Shown: piece after piece, positions 17,781 to 25,550 of the stretch
Layout of the letters: every line of letters starts with the position of its first letter
Position numbering within the stretch: the stretch's first letter is position 1
From: Sphingobium soli
GTDB taxonomy: Bacteria > Pseudomonadota > Alphaproteobacteria > Sphingomonadales > Sphingomonadaceae
NCBI RefSeq assembly: GCF_020782245.1
Contig: NZ_JAJGNP010000025.1
Span: 1-35,440 of the forward strand
Direction: 5' to 3'
Length of the DNA: 35,440 nt
Translations under genes and position numbers: made by a program
The notes under the pieces: generated by a model
Databases searched by the model: none
What the model was told of the DNA's origin: nothing
What the model saw: only the letters and a program-made list of their open reading frames with translations

Positions 17781-18304
17781 ATGGCCGATATTGAGGGGAC
17801 CGACCCTATTTCGGGGGCGGCCGACGAGACCGCCACACGCCATCAGCTGACAGGATTGATCGGTCGCTCAGCGCCTCTTCCCATCTGGGCGCATCTCGAC
17901 GCCATGAAAGACTGGCTGGCTCGAGCCCGCCAGGCAGCCACGCAAGCCGACCAGCGCGGCAGCGCCGCAGCCGAATGGCTACTCGACAACGACTATCAGA
18001 TCCAGCGCGCGATCCTGCAAATTGGTGAGGGTCTTCCGAAGGCTTTCTACGCGAAACTTCCCGGTCTTGCTGAAGACGGCCTCAGGCGACCACGCGCCCA
18101 TCAAGTCGCGCAGTCTCTGCTTCTGGCGTCTCACCTGCAAGTCTCACTGTCCTCGGCTGTCGAATTCGTCGTTCGATATCAGAATAAGATGCCGCTCAGC
18201 ATAGCTGAAACCTGGGCGATTCCTACGATGCTACGTATCGTTTGTCTTGAAATGATCGTTACGGGTTTCACCCAACTTTTTCCTCAAGTCGCTCCCCCTT
18301 TATG
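17781..18304 (+). pseudogene. N-terminal stub of a cyclic beta-1,2-glucan synthetase-like gene, cut by an IS
   Basis: The reading frame from ATG 17781 shows AAEWLLDNDYQIQRAILQIG, LPKAFYAKLPGL, RPRAHQVAQSLLLAS and IAETWAIPTMLRIVCLEMIV, which match the start of the very large NdvB/GH94-type synthetase family (more than 2000 residues). Only about 175 residues remain. The frame enters the IS end and stops at 18320. The intact enzyme would make or process periplasmic cyclic glucans. What follows the IS is not the rest of this gene but a HAD hydrolase end, so DNA was also lost. Confidence 0.7.
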
Positions 18305-18305
18305 G

Positions 18306-18317
18306 ATGGCCCGCCCC
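18306..18317 (+). repeat. Left subterminal inverted repeat of the IS
   Basis: ATGGCCCGCCCC is the exact reverse complement of the right repeat at 19639-19650 and of the repeat at 59-70. Confidence 0.75.
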
Positions 18318-18375
18318 TAAACCGAACCGCTATCATCTCGTAGCAGCGGGAGGGATTTAGGAAGGAGCGACGGTC

Positions 18376-19401
18376 ATGGACGTATCGGTTCTTGGAGTAG
18401 ATCTGGGCAAGAACAGCTGCAGCGTGGTTGGTCTGGATGCAACCGGGAAGGTCGTCGTCCGCCGGCGAATGCGGCGCGAGACGGTCATCGCATATGCAGG
18501 CACTCTGCCGCCGTGCGTCGTGGCCATGGAGGCCTGCTGCGGTGCGCATCACATGGGCCGTGCGCTGGAGCGGCAGGGGCATACCATTCGCTTGATGTCA
18601 CCTGAGTATGTCCGCCCCTACGTCAAGGCCCAGAAGAATGACGACCGCGATGCCGAGGCGATCGCGGAAGCTGCGACACGGCCGACTATGCGATTTGTCG
18701 AGCTGAAGTCCGAAGAACAGCTGGACATGCAGACGCTGCATCGCATTCGTGATCAGCTCGTCGGTGAACGCACTTCGCTAATGAACCAGATTCGGAGCCT
18801 GCTTCTGGAACGTGGCCACATCGTACCCCAAGGCCGTGCAAAGCTCGCCGTCCGGCTTGCCGAGTTGCTTGACGCAGACGAGCCAGTGCTTGGCTGCCGC
18901 ATCCACCGGCTTGTAAGTGATATGCGGCAGCGCTGGACCGCACTCGACGAGCGGATCGGCGATCTCGATGCCGAGTTCACCCAAGCGGCGCAGGAGGACG
19001 AGCGCACGCGGCGCCTGCTGACCATACCCGGCATCGGGGCGCTTAATGCGACCGCGCTTGTGGCCGCAGTTGGCGATGCCCGCACTTTCGGGCGTGGCCG
19101 TGATCTTGCCGCGTGGCTGGGCTTGGTACCACGACAAGCGACAACGGGGGGCAAGCCGCGACTGCTGGGAATCAGCAAGCGCGGTAGCCGTTATCTTCGC
19201 AAGATCCTTATCCAGGGAGCGCGTTCGTCGTTACCAACGATGAGCAAGAGTGACACACGCCTTGGCGCCTGGCTGCGCGGTCTGCTTGCGCGCTCCCACG
19301 CCAACACCGTCGTGGTCGCCCTGGCTGCCAAGATGGCACGTATAGTCTGGGCGCTGCTCCGCCACGAGCGCACCTTCAATCCGGTTGCGCAAGCGGCCTG
19401 A
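18376..19401 (+). CDS. IS110-family DEDD transposase (recombinase)
   Basis: The product has 341 residues. The N-terminal RuvC-like domain has the DEDD residues: Asp9 (GVDLGKNS), Glu52 (VAMEACCG), and Asp90 and Asp92 (KNDDRDAEAIAEA). The C-terminal transposase_20 domain has LLTIPGIGALNATALVAAVG and GRDLAAWLGLVPRQATTGGK, then LLGISKRGSRYLRKILIQGA with the family's conserved Ser region. The gene is complete with a strong ribosome-binding site (AGGAAGGAG, 18359-18367). In this family the protein works with an element-encoded bridge RNA to choose donor and target. Confidence 0.95.
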   Translation: MDVSVLGVDLGKNSCSVVGLDATGKVVVRRRMRRETVIAYAGTLPPCVVAMEACCGAHHMGRALERQGHTIRLMSPEYVRPYVKAQKNDDRDAEAIAEAATRPTMRFVELKSEEQLDMQTLHRIRDQLVGERTSLMNQIRSLLLERGHIVPQGRAKLAVRLAELLDADEPVLGCRIHRLVSDMRQRWTALDERIGDLDAEFTQAAQEDERTRRLLTIPGIGALNATALVAAVGDARTFGRGRDLAAWLGLVPRQATTGGKPRLLGISKRGSRYLRKILIQGARSSLPTMSKSDTRLGAWLRGLLARSHANTVVVALAAKMARIVWALLRHERTFNPVAQAA

Positions 19402-19638
19402 ATGAGTTCGGTCGATGCACCTCGCACCGACTGGATGACGTCTGCGGGAGGTAAGTGACAGATGGCCTGACAGTCGACCGGTGTCTTGGAACCCTATGGC
19501 GCAAAATGGCACTCGATGCCGGCCCCTTTATGAGGACCAGGACGCGCGGATCTCCATCTTGGCCAACGATCTCGCATCGAAAGGCCGGATACGTTTTCGC
19601 AGACTGCTCAGTACATCCAACACAAACCGCTTGCCGAC
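19402..19638 (+). ncRNA. Candidate bridge RNA region of the IS
   Basis: This is about 237 bases without a credible gene, between transposase stop and right repeat, the place where IS1111-group bridge RNAs lie. CCCCTTTATG at 19523-19532 exactly repeats the 10 bases just outside the left end (18295-18304). A bridge RNA target guide is expected to match the left target flank in this way. Folding was not computed; the boundaries are those of the non-coding gap, not of the RNA. Confidence 0.45.
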
Positions 19639-19650
19639 GGGGCGGGCCAT
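19639..19650 (-). repeat. Right subterminal inverted repeat of the IS
   Basis: GGGGCGGGCCAT, followed by ACGTT as at the window's left edge (59-75). It marks the right end within about 5 bases. Confidence 0.75.
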
Positions 19651-19655
19651 ACGTT

Positions 19656-19793
19656 GCACTAACGAACGCCATGGGCAAGGCGCCTGAGGAGATCCGTAGC
19701 GCAGCGCATTACATTTCAACCAGCAACGACAAAGATGGCATCGCCGATGCCATCGACGCATTTCTGCTGCCGCTTGTGGGAGGATCATCATGA
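19656..19793 (+). pseudogene. C-terminal stub of a Cof-type HAD hydrolase
   Basis: The frame directly after the IS end encodes ALTNAMGKAPEEIRSAAHYI followed by STSNDKDGIADAIDAFLLP. This is the characteristic C-terminus of Cof/HAD-IIB phosphatases (NAM...AA..I..sNdkDGIA). The catalytic N-terminal part is missing, removed by the IS event. The stop overlaps the start of the next HAD gene by ATGA, so the two were a translationally coupled pair. Confidence 0.7.
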
Positions 19794-20536
19794 AGCGACT
19801 GGCCGCTTTCGACCTCGATGGAACGCTCGCGCTCAGCAAGCAGCCGCTCGACGATGAAATGGCGGATCTGCTTACCCGCCTGCTCGACGTGACGATGGTA
19901 GCGATCATCTCCGGAGGCGACTGGCCGCAATTCGAGAAACAGGTGGTGGCGCGCATGCCCGCCCGTGCGCGGCTCGACAATTTTATCATCCAGCCGACCA
20001 CGGGCACCAAGCTATATCGTCACGCCGACGGCCAATGGACGCGTATCTATGCCGATCTGTTCACCGGCGACGAAAGCCAGCGCATCCGCGAAGCACTGAC
20101 CAAGGCGGTCGAGCAGGCGGGCTATGCAAACGAGAACATCTGGGGCGAGCAGATCGAGGATCGCGGCAGCCAGATCACATTCTCCGCGCTCGGTCAGCAG
20201 GCGCCGCTCGAGGCCAAGGACACGTGGGATCCCGATCACGCCAAGCGCAAGAAATTGCAGGCCCTGCTCCAGCCGTTGCTGCCAGGCTTTGCCATCAATA
20301 TCGGCGGGGCGACATCGATCGACATCACCCGCGAAGGGATAGACAAGGCCTATGGCCTTAAGCGCCTTTCCGAGCAGACCGGCGTCGCACTCGACGAGAT
20401 GATCTTCTTCGGTGACGCGATCTTCCCGGGCGGAAATGATTATCCGGCCAAGCATCTCGGGCTGGATACCGTGCGAGTCCGCGACGTTGCCGAAACCAAG
20501 TCGGTGGTTGGCGCGATCGCTGCCTGGCTGGTCTAG
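19790..20536 (+). CDS. HAD-IIB family phosphatase (phosphomannomutase-like)
   Basis: This 248-residue protein has all HAD motifs: DLDGTLA near the start (Asp nucleophile and Asp acid/base), ISGGD as motif II, a Lys-containing motif III region, and FFGDAIFPGGNDYPAKHLG as motif IV. The GDxxxPGGND form resembles eukaryotic-type phosphomannomutase and sugar-phosphate phosphatases. The IIB cap lies in the middle third. A sugar phosphate is the probable substrate, consistent with the neighbouring glucan-synthetase remnant. It is intact, but its operon has been cut by the IS; read-through from the IS may now drive it. Confidence 0.85.
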   Translation: MKRLAAFDLDGTLALSKQPLDDEMADLLTRLLDVTMVAIISGGDWPQFEKQVVARMPARARLDNFIIQPTTGTKLYRHADGQWTRIYADLFTGDESQRIREALTKAVEQAGYANENIWGEQIEDRGSQITFSALGQQAPLEAKDTWDPDHAKRKKLQALLQPLLPGFAINIGGATSIDITREGIDKAYGLKRLSEQTGVALDEMIFFGDAIFPGGNDYPAKHLGLDTVRVRDVAETKSVVGAIAAWLV

Positions 20537-20682
20537 AAGCGCTACCGCCGATCCTTAACCAGTCCCGCTTTCGCACCCATACGACCCAGCTTCGCAGCGG
20601 TCCCACATTGTAGAGCCGACGGATCGCTTCAATGGTGCTGGAGCTGCTTGACCTCACTACGCCTGGGCGCGTTCGAGGAAAC

Positions 20683-21120
20683 TCAGCTCGCCATGTCCGC
20701 CATCATCCGACAGCTGGCGGCGCAGTCCTTGCAGGTAGCCGAGCAACGCTTCATCCGCTCGTCCACGACGTGGCTCAGGCATTCCCGCGCACATCGTTCG
20801 CAGGCGTCAGCGCAGGCGCGACACAGGATGGTATGGAGCGGGGATTCGCGCAGCATCGAGTTGGCGGTCGCCTGGCACAGTTCCGCACAGTCGTTCAGCA
20901 TGGCGATCAGCGACGCCGTGGCTGACGCGCCGCCTTGCTTCGTCAGCCAGGCGGCGGTTTCCAGGCACATGCGGTGAGACGCCACGCAATCGTCGATGCA
21001 GTCCGTCATCGACATCGCCATCCCTTCCATTCGATGCTGCTGCCCCGCCGCCGGCGCAGCCAGCGTTCCGGCGGCGGCAAGGCCGGCGCCCGCCATCAGC
21101 AATTCGCGTCTCTCGATCAT
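20683..21120 (-). CDS. Tat-exported Cys-rich four-helix protein (copper-storage, Csp-like)
   Basis: The product has 145 residues from ATG 21120; the adjacent ATG at 21123 is an alternative. GGAGGG lies just upstream. The N-terminus is Tat-like (ERRELLMAGAGLAAAGTLAA). The mature part has 14 cysteines in CxxxC and CxxC spacings, for example CIDDC and CRACADACERCAREC, plus Met-rich stretches. The pattern fits the DUF326/four-helix-bundle Cu(I)-storage proteins, where Cys side chains line the bundle core. Export points to periplasmic storage like the Tat-exported Csp1. Last gene of the MerR operon, 17 bases after DUF1622. Confidence 0.85.
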   Translation of the reverse strand: MIERRELLMAGAGLAAAGTLAAPAAGQQHRMEGMAMSMTDCIDDCVASHRMCLETAAWLTKQGGASATASLIAMLNDCAELCQATANSMLRESPLHTILCRACADACERCARECLSHVVDERMKRCSATCKDCAASCRMMADMAS

Positions 21121-21137
21121 CATGCACCCTCCATCGG

Positions 21138-21581
21138 CTATCCCTTGCGCGGTGTGCCGCATCCGGCGGCCTCAGCCGTCGCCGGCGACCCATCCGACGC
21201 CGCACGCGCCTTCTCCCGCGCCATCCGGGTTTCCTCCCAGGGCCAGTGACCGTTGATCTCGACCCCGAGCGAGATGCTCAGGAAGGTCCGCACCAGCACA
21301 AGCCCGGCCAGCACGATGAGATCGTCGAGCGTCGGGTTGATCACCAGCGACTTGACGATGTCGCCGGCGACCAGAAATTCCAGGCCGAGCAGGATGCTGC
21401 GGCCGAGCGCCGAGCGGAACGTGCTATAGGCCTCGGTTCGGTCGCCCGCCCTCGCCCGCCGCGCAAACAGAAAGGTTGCGAGCCCCGCGCCGACCAGGAT
21501 GGTCAGCGTGCCCGCCAGTTCCAGGCCGATCACGGCGAGCCGGAAGAAGGCGCTCAGCCAGTCGGCCTCAATGGTGATCAT
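21138..21581 (-). CDS. DUF1622 membrane protein
   Basis: This 147-residue protein has three hydrophobic segments. The conserved core (LGRSILLGLEFLVAGDIVKS followed by LVINPTLDDLIVLAGLVLVR) and the ISLGVEINGHWPWE ending are typical of DUF1622. Function is unknown in the family. ATG 21581 lies 14 bases inside the end of the cytochrome gene, so translation is coupled. Being embedded in a redox operon, it may help assemble or anchor the electron-transfer proteins, but nothing in the sequence proves this. Confidence 0.85.
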   Translation of the reverse strand: MITIEADWLSAFFRLAVIGLELAGTLTILVGAGLATFLFARRARAGDRTEAYSTFRSALGRSILLGLEFLVAGDIVKSLVINPTLDDLIVLAGLVLVRTFLSISLGVEINGHWPWEETRMAREKARAASDGSPATAEAAGCGTPRKG

Positions 21582-22290
21582 ACCAGCCTCGCTTGCGGAT
21601 ATTGTTGAAGCTGTCGGTGGCGTGACAGGCATAGCATTGGTCGACGCGCGCCTTCGATCCGGCTGCGCGCTGCGAGACCATGCTGAAATGCTCCATGAAG
21701 TGACTGGGCGGCGCCTTGTGGCACTCGGCGCACTGCGTCGAATTGACCGATGGATGGCGGTAATTGGCGATCTTCCAGCTGTCGGTCTTGTGGCAGCTCG
21801 CGCAGTCGGTGCCGAACAGGCCCTGGTGCGGATCGCGGAACGCATGGCAGCTCGCGCAATTGAGCGCGGTCTCGGGGGTCAGGCTTCTAGTGTTTGTCGA
21901 CATGCCCGCCAAAGGCTGCCGCCACTTCGCCATGTCGAGCAACGCGGCGTGATCCATGCGGATGATGCCGCGCTCTCCCTCATGTTCGACGTGGCAGGAG
22001 GTGCACTGCGTCGCTTTCGCGTGGAACTGCGTCGACTGCTTCGTCCCGAAATCGGTGCCCGCATGGCAGGTGAGACAGGTCCGGGTTTCGACGCCCTTGC
22101 CCGGCGTGTGGCAGGCCGTGCATTGGCCGGCAAAGGACTGGTGCGCGCTCGAGAGCGGGCCGGGCGAGACGAGCTGCGCCACCAGGCCGGCATCCCTCGG
22201 CGCGTCCGATCGCATCCGGATCGCGACCGCGGCGACCATCACCAGCAGGGCTGCGATGAAGACGGCGTAGGAAAGACGCTGCCAGCTCAT
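21568..22290 (-). CDS. Seven-haem c-type cytochrome (cytochrome c3-like)
   Basis: This 240-residue protein has an uncleaved N-terminal anchor (about 8-27) and seven CxxCH haem motifs in order: CTACH, CLTCH, CTSCH, CASCH, CASCH, CAECH, CYACH. Many extra His residues are available as sixth ligands. The layout matches membrane-anchored multihaem cytochromes of the c3/NapC-like superfamily. It should sit on the periplasmic side and accept electrons from the membrane cytochrome encoded just upstream, whose stop it overlaps (ATGA). The final electron acceptor is not evident: metal ion, soluble cytochrome or another periplasmic oxidant. Confidence 0.9.
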   Translation of the reverse strand: MSWQRLSYAVFIAALLVMVAAVAIRMRSDAPRDAGLVAQLVSPGPLSSAHQSFAGQCTACHTPGKGVETRTCLTCHAGTDFGTKQSTQFHAKATQCTSCHVEHEGERGIIRMDHAALLDMAKWRQPLAGMSTNTRSLTPETALNCASCHAFRDPHQGLFGTDCASCHKTDSWKIANYRHPSVNSTQCAECHKAPPSHFMEHFSMVSQRAAGSKARVDQCYACHATDSFNNIRKRGWYDHH

Positions 22291-23015
22291 AGCCAGCGCA
22301 GCCCGTAATAGATCGCCGCGCCGACGTGGAGCGCGAGCAGCGCGAAGATGAGACAGCCCAGCAGGATGTGCAGGAACCGCCACCGCGCGAACAGGGTGTT
22401 GGTTGCCTCTTCGGCACGGATCGCGAATTCGGTATCGGCCAGCGCTGCGGCGATCCCCGCCTTGTCCTGGGGGCGCTGGCCCGCGGACGCATCCCCGGCG
22501 ACGAACAGATAGCGCTTCCAGCCCGACAGCGGCGGGGCTGCGGTATCGGCCTGCGTCGGCGCCGCCGGCTCCTCGAGGAAGGCGGCGCGAAGCGAGGCCA
22601 GTTCTGACCTGCGTCCGCGCAGCGCCCGACCAAGCTGGGCAAGCAGGTAGCGGCCGATGAAGCCGGTGATGACCGTCATCAGCAGGAGGACGGTCAGAAG
22701 CAGGCCGACCGGGCTTTCGAGCTTGTGCGCGGCGTGGACCAGACCCAGGATCGGCGCCAGCACGCCGGCATAGATGTGGATGGCGAGCAGGGTTGGCTTG
22801 CTGACGACCCGGGAGAGCGCCTTGTCGACCCAGGCGATGTGCTTGGCCGCGACATAAGGAAGCGTCAGCAGCATCAGCACGAGCGCTGCGATCCCGATGA
22901 TCCCGCCGGCCAGGCTACCCGGAAAGCGGGGCGACACATGCACGAGATAGCCGAACGGGAACAGCAGCAGGAACGCGACCAGCAGGCCCACGGCAATGTC
23001 GCTGCGTTCGCGCAT
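22287..23015 (-). CDS. Five-TM membrane protein, probable b-type cytochrome
   Basis: This 242-residue protein has five hydrophobic helices. His residues lie in helix 3 and its end (AIHIYAGVLAPILGLVHAAH) and in the last helix (LHILLGCLIFALLALHVGAA), placed so they could bind two b haems across the membrane. A soluble loop of about 70 residues separates helices 4 and 5. It overlaps the reductase stop and the heptahaem cytochrome start, so the three are made together. The inferred job is passing electrons from the reductase to the periplasmic cytochrome. No exact family is recognised. Confidence 0.65.
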   Translation of the reverse strand: MRERSDIAVGLLVAFLLLFPFGYLVHVSPRFPGSLAGGIIGIAALVLMLLTLPYVAAKHIAWVDKALSRVVSKPTLLAIHIYAGVLAPILGLVHAAHKLESPVGLLLTVLLLMTVITGFIGRYLLAQLGRALRGRRSELASLRAAFLEEPAAPTQADTAAPPLSGWKRYLFVAGDASAGQRPQDKAGIAAALADTEFAIRAEEATNTLFARWRFLHILLGCLIFALLALHVGAAIYYGLRWL

Positions 23016-24925
23016 CAGGCTTCGACCACGAGCGGCGTGCCCGTCCCCTTCGCCTGGCACGCGAGCACATAGCCTTGCGCCTTGTCGGCGGGCGCAAGGC
23101 CGGATTCGACCTCCATCGTCACTTCGCCCTGCAGCAGCTTGACCACGCAGGCGCCGCATGTGCCCGCACGGCATGCATAGGGGATCTCGACGCCCGCGCC
23201 CTCGGCCGCCTCCAGCACGGTCTCGTCCGCGGGCAAGGCCGCCGACACCCCCGACACGGAGAAGGTCACCGTGCTCGGCGCCACCTCGGCGCTCGGGGCC
23301 GGCTTATCCGCTGGCGGGGGCGCGGGCTTGACCTCGAGATCCTCGTGGTCGGCCGGCAGCGAGGCCGGACCGAACGCCTCGGTGTGCAGCTGCGCGTCGG
23401 GGACGCCGAGTTCCGCCAGCACGCCGCGCATCGCGCCCATCATCGCCGGCGGGCCGCACATATGGATGCGCCGGCTCGCGATCTCCGGCACCGCGGCCAG
23501 GATCATCTCGCGCGTGATCGGCCCTTCGGGGCCCATCCAGACGGTGCCGGGCGCGCGCTGCATCGCGGCGACGACATGGAGGTTGGGAAAACGGCGTTCG
23601 AGCCGCTCGAGCTCGTCGCGGAACACGAATTCCTCGGTCGACCGTGCGCCGTAGAAGAAGAAGATATCACCCTTCCACGCGGTGTCGGTGAGATAGCGCA
23701 GCACCGACATCATCGGGGTGATGCCGACCCCGCCCGCGATCAGCACGATGCTCTGGGCATCCGTTCCCGTGAAGGTGAAGGCGCCGAACGGTCCGCTGAC
23801 CTTCAGCAGATCGTCGGCGACGACCTTGTCGTGCAGGTATCGCGAGACCACGCCCTGCTCCTCGCGCTTGACCGTCAGTTCGACATAGGCCCGCTGGGTC
23901 GGCGAAGAGGCGATCGTGTAGGAACGGCGCGCGGTCTTGCCCGCTTCGGGCTCTACCTCGACCTGCAGGAACTGGCCCGGCAGGAAGTCGAACGGCAGCC
24001 GGTCGGCGGTCGGGTCCGCGAGCCGGAAGGTCAGCACGCTCGGCGTCTCTCGCACGATCTGGACCACGCGCAGCTGCCCCGCCCAGCTTTTGGGCTTGCG
24101 CAGCGACGCCCCAGCGGGTGCGGCCGCATTGCTCGGCGCGAGCCCGGCGCTGTCGGCAACGGGTGCAGGCGCGGGCGCAACCCTGGTAGCGGGAGGGGCA
24201 GCCTTCGGCTCCGGCTTTGCTGGAACCTTGGCGGTGGCGACACCGCCGGCGATCGCCCCGATCCGCCGCAGGCGGAAGATCTGCAGCGCGATAAGCGTGG
24301 CGCTCACCAGCCCCAGGAACAGCATGAGAAGGAGGTGCGAGGGCGAGATGCCGAACCAGTGATCGGCATGGCCGGGCGCGGCCTGGTCGATGTCGAGCTG
24401 ATCGCGCAGCCAGGCAAGCCCGACCTCCCGGGGCGGCTGCAAGCCCCCGATCGCGCCCTGCGCGGCGGTGCCGGAGCGGAACAGGTCGGTTCCCTCGCGC
24501 AGGCGCCGCGCCGCATCGAGCCGGGCCGAGACCGTGGTCGCACGCGCGCCGTCGGCCGAGGCGGCGTTGATCATCGCCAGACCCGTGCTTACCCGTTCGC
24601 CGGCCTGCGCAGCGACCCGCTGCCTTGCCGCTTCGTCAAGCGCGGGAAAGGCGAGCAGCTGCGAGATGAAGCCGGTCCGGCGCGATTCGTGGCCGTGCTC
24701 ATTCTCCCCTTCCCCATTGATCATGCGATCCATCATGGGGTTCATCATCTTCGCCATGTCCGACGACCCCGGCTCTGCCGGTGCGGACATGCCCCCGCCG
24801 GCCGGCATGCCTGCGCCATGATGCGCGGCATGATCCTCGCCCTCCTGCGCGCCCGCGCTCGCGGACAGGCTGAGAGCGATTGCGCAGCCGAGGCTCAAGC
24901 GTCGAAGGCTGATCCGCCTGGACAT
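23015..24925 (-). CDS. Membrane-tethered FAD/NAD(P)H oxidoreductase with C-terminal [2Fe-2S] ferredoxin and Met/His-rich exported head
   Basis: The product has 636 residues from ATG 24925 (AAGGGG 6 bases upstream; ATG 24931 is an alternative). The order is: signal-like segment 1-27; Met/His-rich region 30-80 (HAAHHGAGM, MAKMMNPMMDRMINGEGENE); helical region; membrane helix about 195-218; Pro/Ala linker 235-275; FNR-like domain with FAD motif RSYTIAS (334-340), nucleotide loop GGVGITPMMS (398-407) and CGPPAMM; plant-type ferredoxin with CRAGTCGACVVK and a distal Cys. The catalytic half should be cytoplasmic and the Met/His head periplasmic. It would send NAD(P)H electrons to the membrane cytochrome next door. 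The fusion of a metal-binding-like head to a reductase is unusual. Confidence 0.85.
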   Translation of the reverse strand: MSRRISLRRLSLGCAIALSLSASAGAQEGEDHAAHHGAGMPAGGGMSAPAEPGSSDMAKMMNPMMDRMINGEGENEHGHESRRTGFISQLLAFPALDEAARQRVAAQAGERVSTGLAMINAASADGARATTVSARLDAARRLREGTDLFRSGTAAQGAIGGLQPPREVGLAWLRDQLDIDQAAPGHADHWFGISPSHLLLMLFLGLVSATLIALQIFRLRRIGAIAGGVATAKVPAKPEPKAAPPATRVAPAPAPVADSAGLAPSNAAAPAGASLRKPKSWAGQLRVVQIVRETPSVLTFRLADPTADRLPFDFLPGQFLQVEVEPEAGKTARRSYTIASSPTQRAYVELTVKREEQGVVSRYLHDKVVADDLLKVSGPFGAFTFTGTDAQSIVLIAGGVGITPMMSVLRYLTDTAWKGDIFFFYGARSTEEFVFRDELERLERRFPNLHVVAAMQRAPGTVWMGPEGPITREMILAAVPEIASRRIHMCGPPAMMGAMRGVLAELGVPDAQLHTEAFGPASLPADHEDLEVKPAPPPADKPAPSAEVAPSTVTFSVSGVSAALPADETVLEAAEGAGVEIPYACRAGTCGACVVKLLQGEVTMEVESGLAPADKAQGYVLACQAKGTGTPLVVEA

Positions 24926-24948
24926 CCTCATCCCCTTAGTGTGCGAGC

Positions 24949-25269
24949 CTACATATCCTTCATCGGCATCGCCGCATTGCCCGGCGCGGGATCGGGTGCC
25001 GGCGCGGTCTGGTTGCCGGCCCCGGCGCGCATCGCGTCATGGTCCATCGCCTGACGGTGATGCCGCTCCATCTCGGCCTGGTTGCTCATCGCGTCCATCG
25101 GCGCCGCGTCTGCAGCGTTGCCGCTGTCGGTCAGGACCGGGGTGGCGGCGACGCTGTTCGCCGCGGGCGGCACCGTCTGGTCGGCCTGGCGGTCGCAGCC
25201 CGAAAGCGCGAGCGCCAGCAACAGGCTTCCGCCGACAAGTGGAAGGGCTTTCTTCGCATGGTCGATCAT
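24949..25269 (-). CDS. Small Met/His/Asp-rich lipoprotein
   Basis: The product has 106 residues from ATG 25269. The signal ends in lipobox LSGC. The mature chain is low-complexity, with MDAMSNQAEMERHHRQAMDH and a Met-containing end (AAMPMKDM), so it is a good candidate for weak periplasmic Cu or Ag binding. No known domain. It lies 23 bases upstream of the reductase gene and resembles that protein's Met/His head in composition. Confidence 0.65.
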   Translation of the reverse strand: MIDHAKKALPLVGGSLLLALALSGCDRQADQTVPPAANSVAATPVLTDSGNAADAAPMDAMSNQAEMERHHRQAMDHDAMRAGAGNQTAPAPDPAPGNAAMPMKDM

Positions 25270-25328
25270 GGCTTTGCTCCTTGGCTTGAAAACTGTGTCC
25301 GGGCGCCATCCCTGGCGTCCGGACCGGC

Positions 25329-25550
25329 TCATTGCGCGCTGCGCAGAATCCGGAGACACCGGTCGTGCGAGAGGTTCATCGGGTTGCGCCCCTGCCCCTT
25401 CATCTCGCCATGATCATGCGGCGTCTGGAGACCCATATTGCCCTCCATCGCCCGGCAACTCTCGACCTGCGCCGAGGTCGGCCGCGTGGTCACACAGGCG
25501 CCTAGAAGCAGCGCCGGCGTGAGGACGGCGATCAAACGCATTTTCTTCAT
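25329..25550 (-). CDS. Small lipoprotein with MerR-coupled start
   Basis: The product has 73 residues. The signal ends in lipobox LGAC, followed by a short mature part with two Cys, several Met and His (MGLQTPHDHGEMKGQ). Its start overlaps the MerR stop by ATGA, so it is translated with the regulator. The family is unknown to me. Small Met/His lipoproteins like this are plausible periplasmic metal chelators. Confidence 0.65.
   Translation of the reverse strand: MKKMRLIAVLTPALLLGACVTTRPTSAQVESCRAMEGNMGLQTPHDHGEMKGQGRNPMNLSHDRCLRILRSAQ

Larger units (their letters stand above)
18305..19655 (+). mobile_element. IS110-family (IS1111-like) insertion sequence
   Basis: The element is bounded by 12-bp subterminal inverted repeats ATGGCCCGCCCC (18306-18317) and GGGGCGGGCCAT (19639-19650), a feature of the IS1111 subgroup. 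It holds one complete transposase and about 240 non-coding bases between transposase and right end, where IS1111-type bridge RNAs are encoded. Exact termini are uncertain by a few bases. No target-site duplication is visible, as usual for the family. The flanks belong to two different genes. Confidence 0.8.

Noticed and set aside
19455..19793. One continuous ORF across the IS right end into the HAD remnant
   Set aside because: The first two-thirds are non-coding IS sequence including the inverted repeat; only the part after 19655 has family resemblance.
23075..25054. Long plus-strand ORF (659 codons) opposite the reductase gene
   Set aside because: It is antisense to a gene with clear FAD, NAD and ferredoxin motifs. 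Its translation is Arg/Gly/His-rich without domains, as expected from GC-rich antisense reading.
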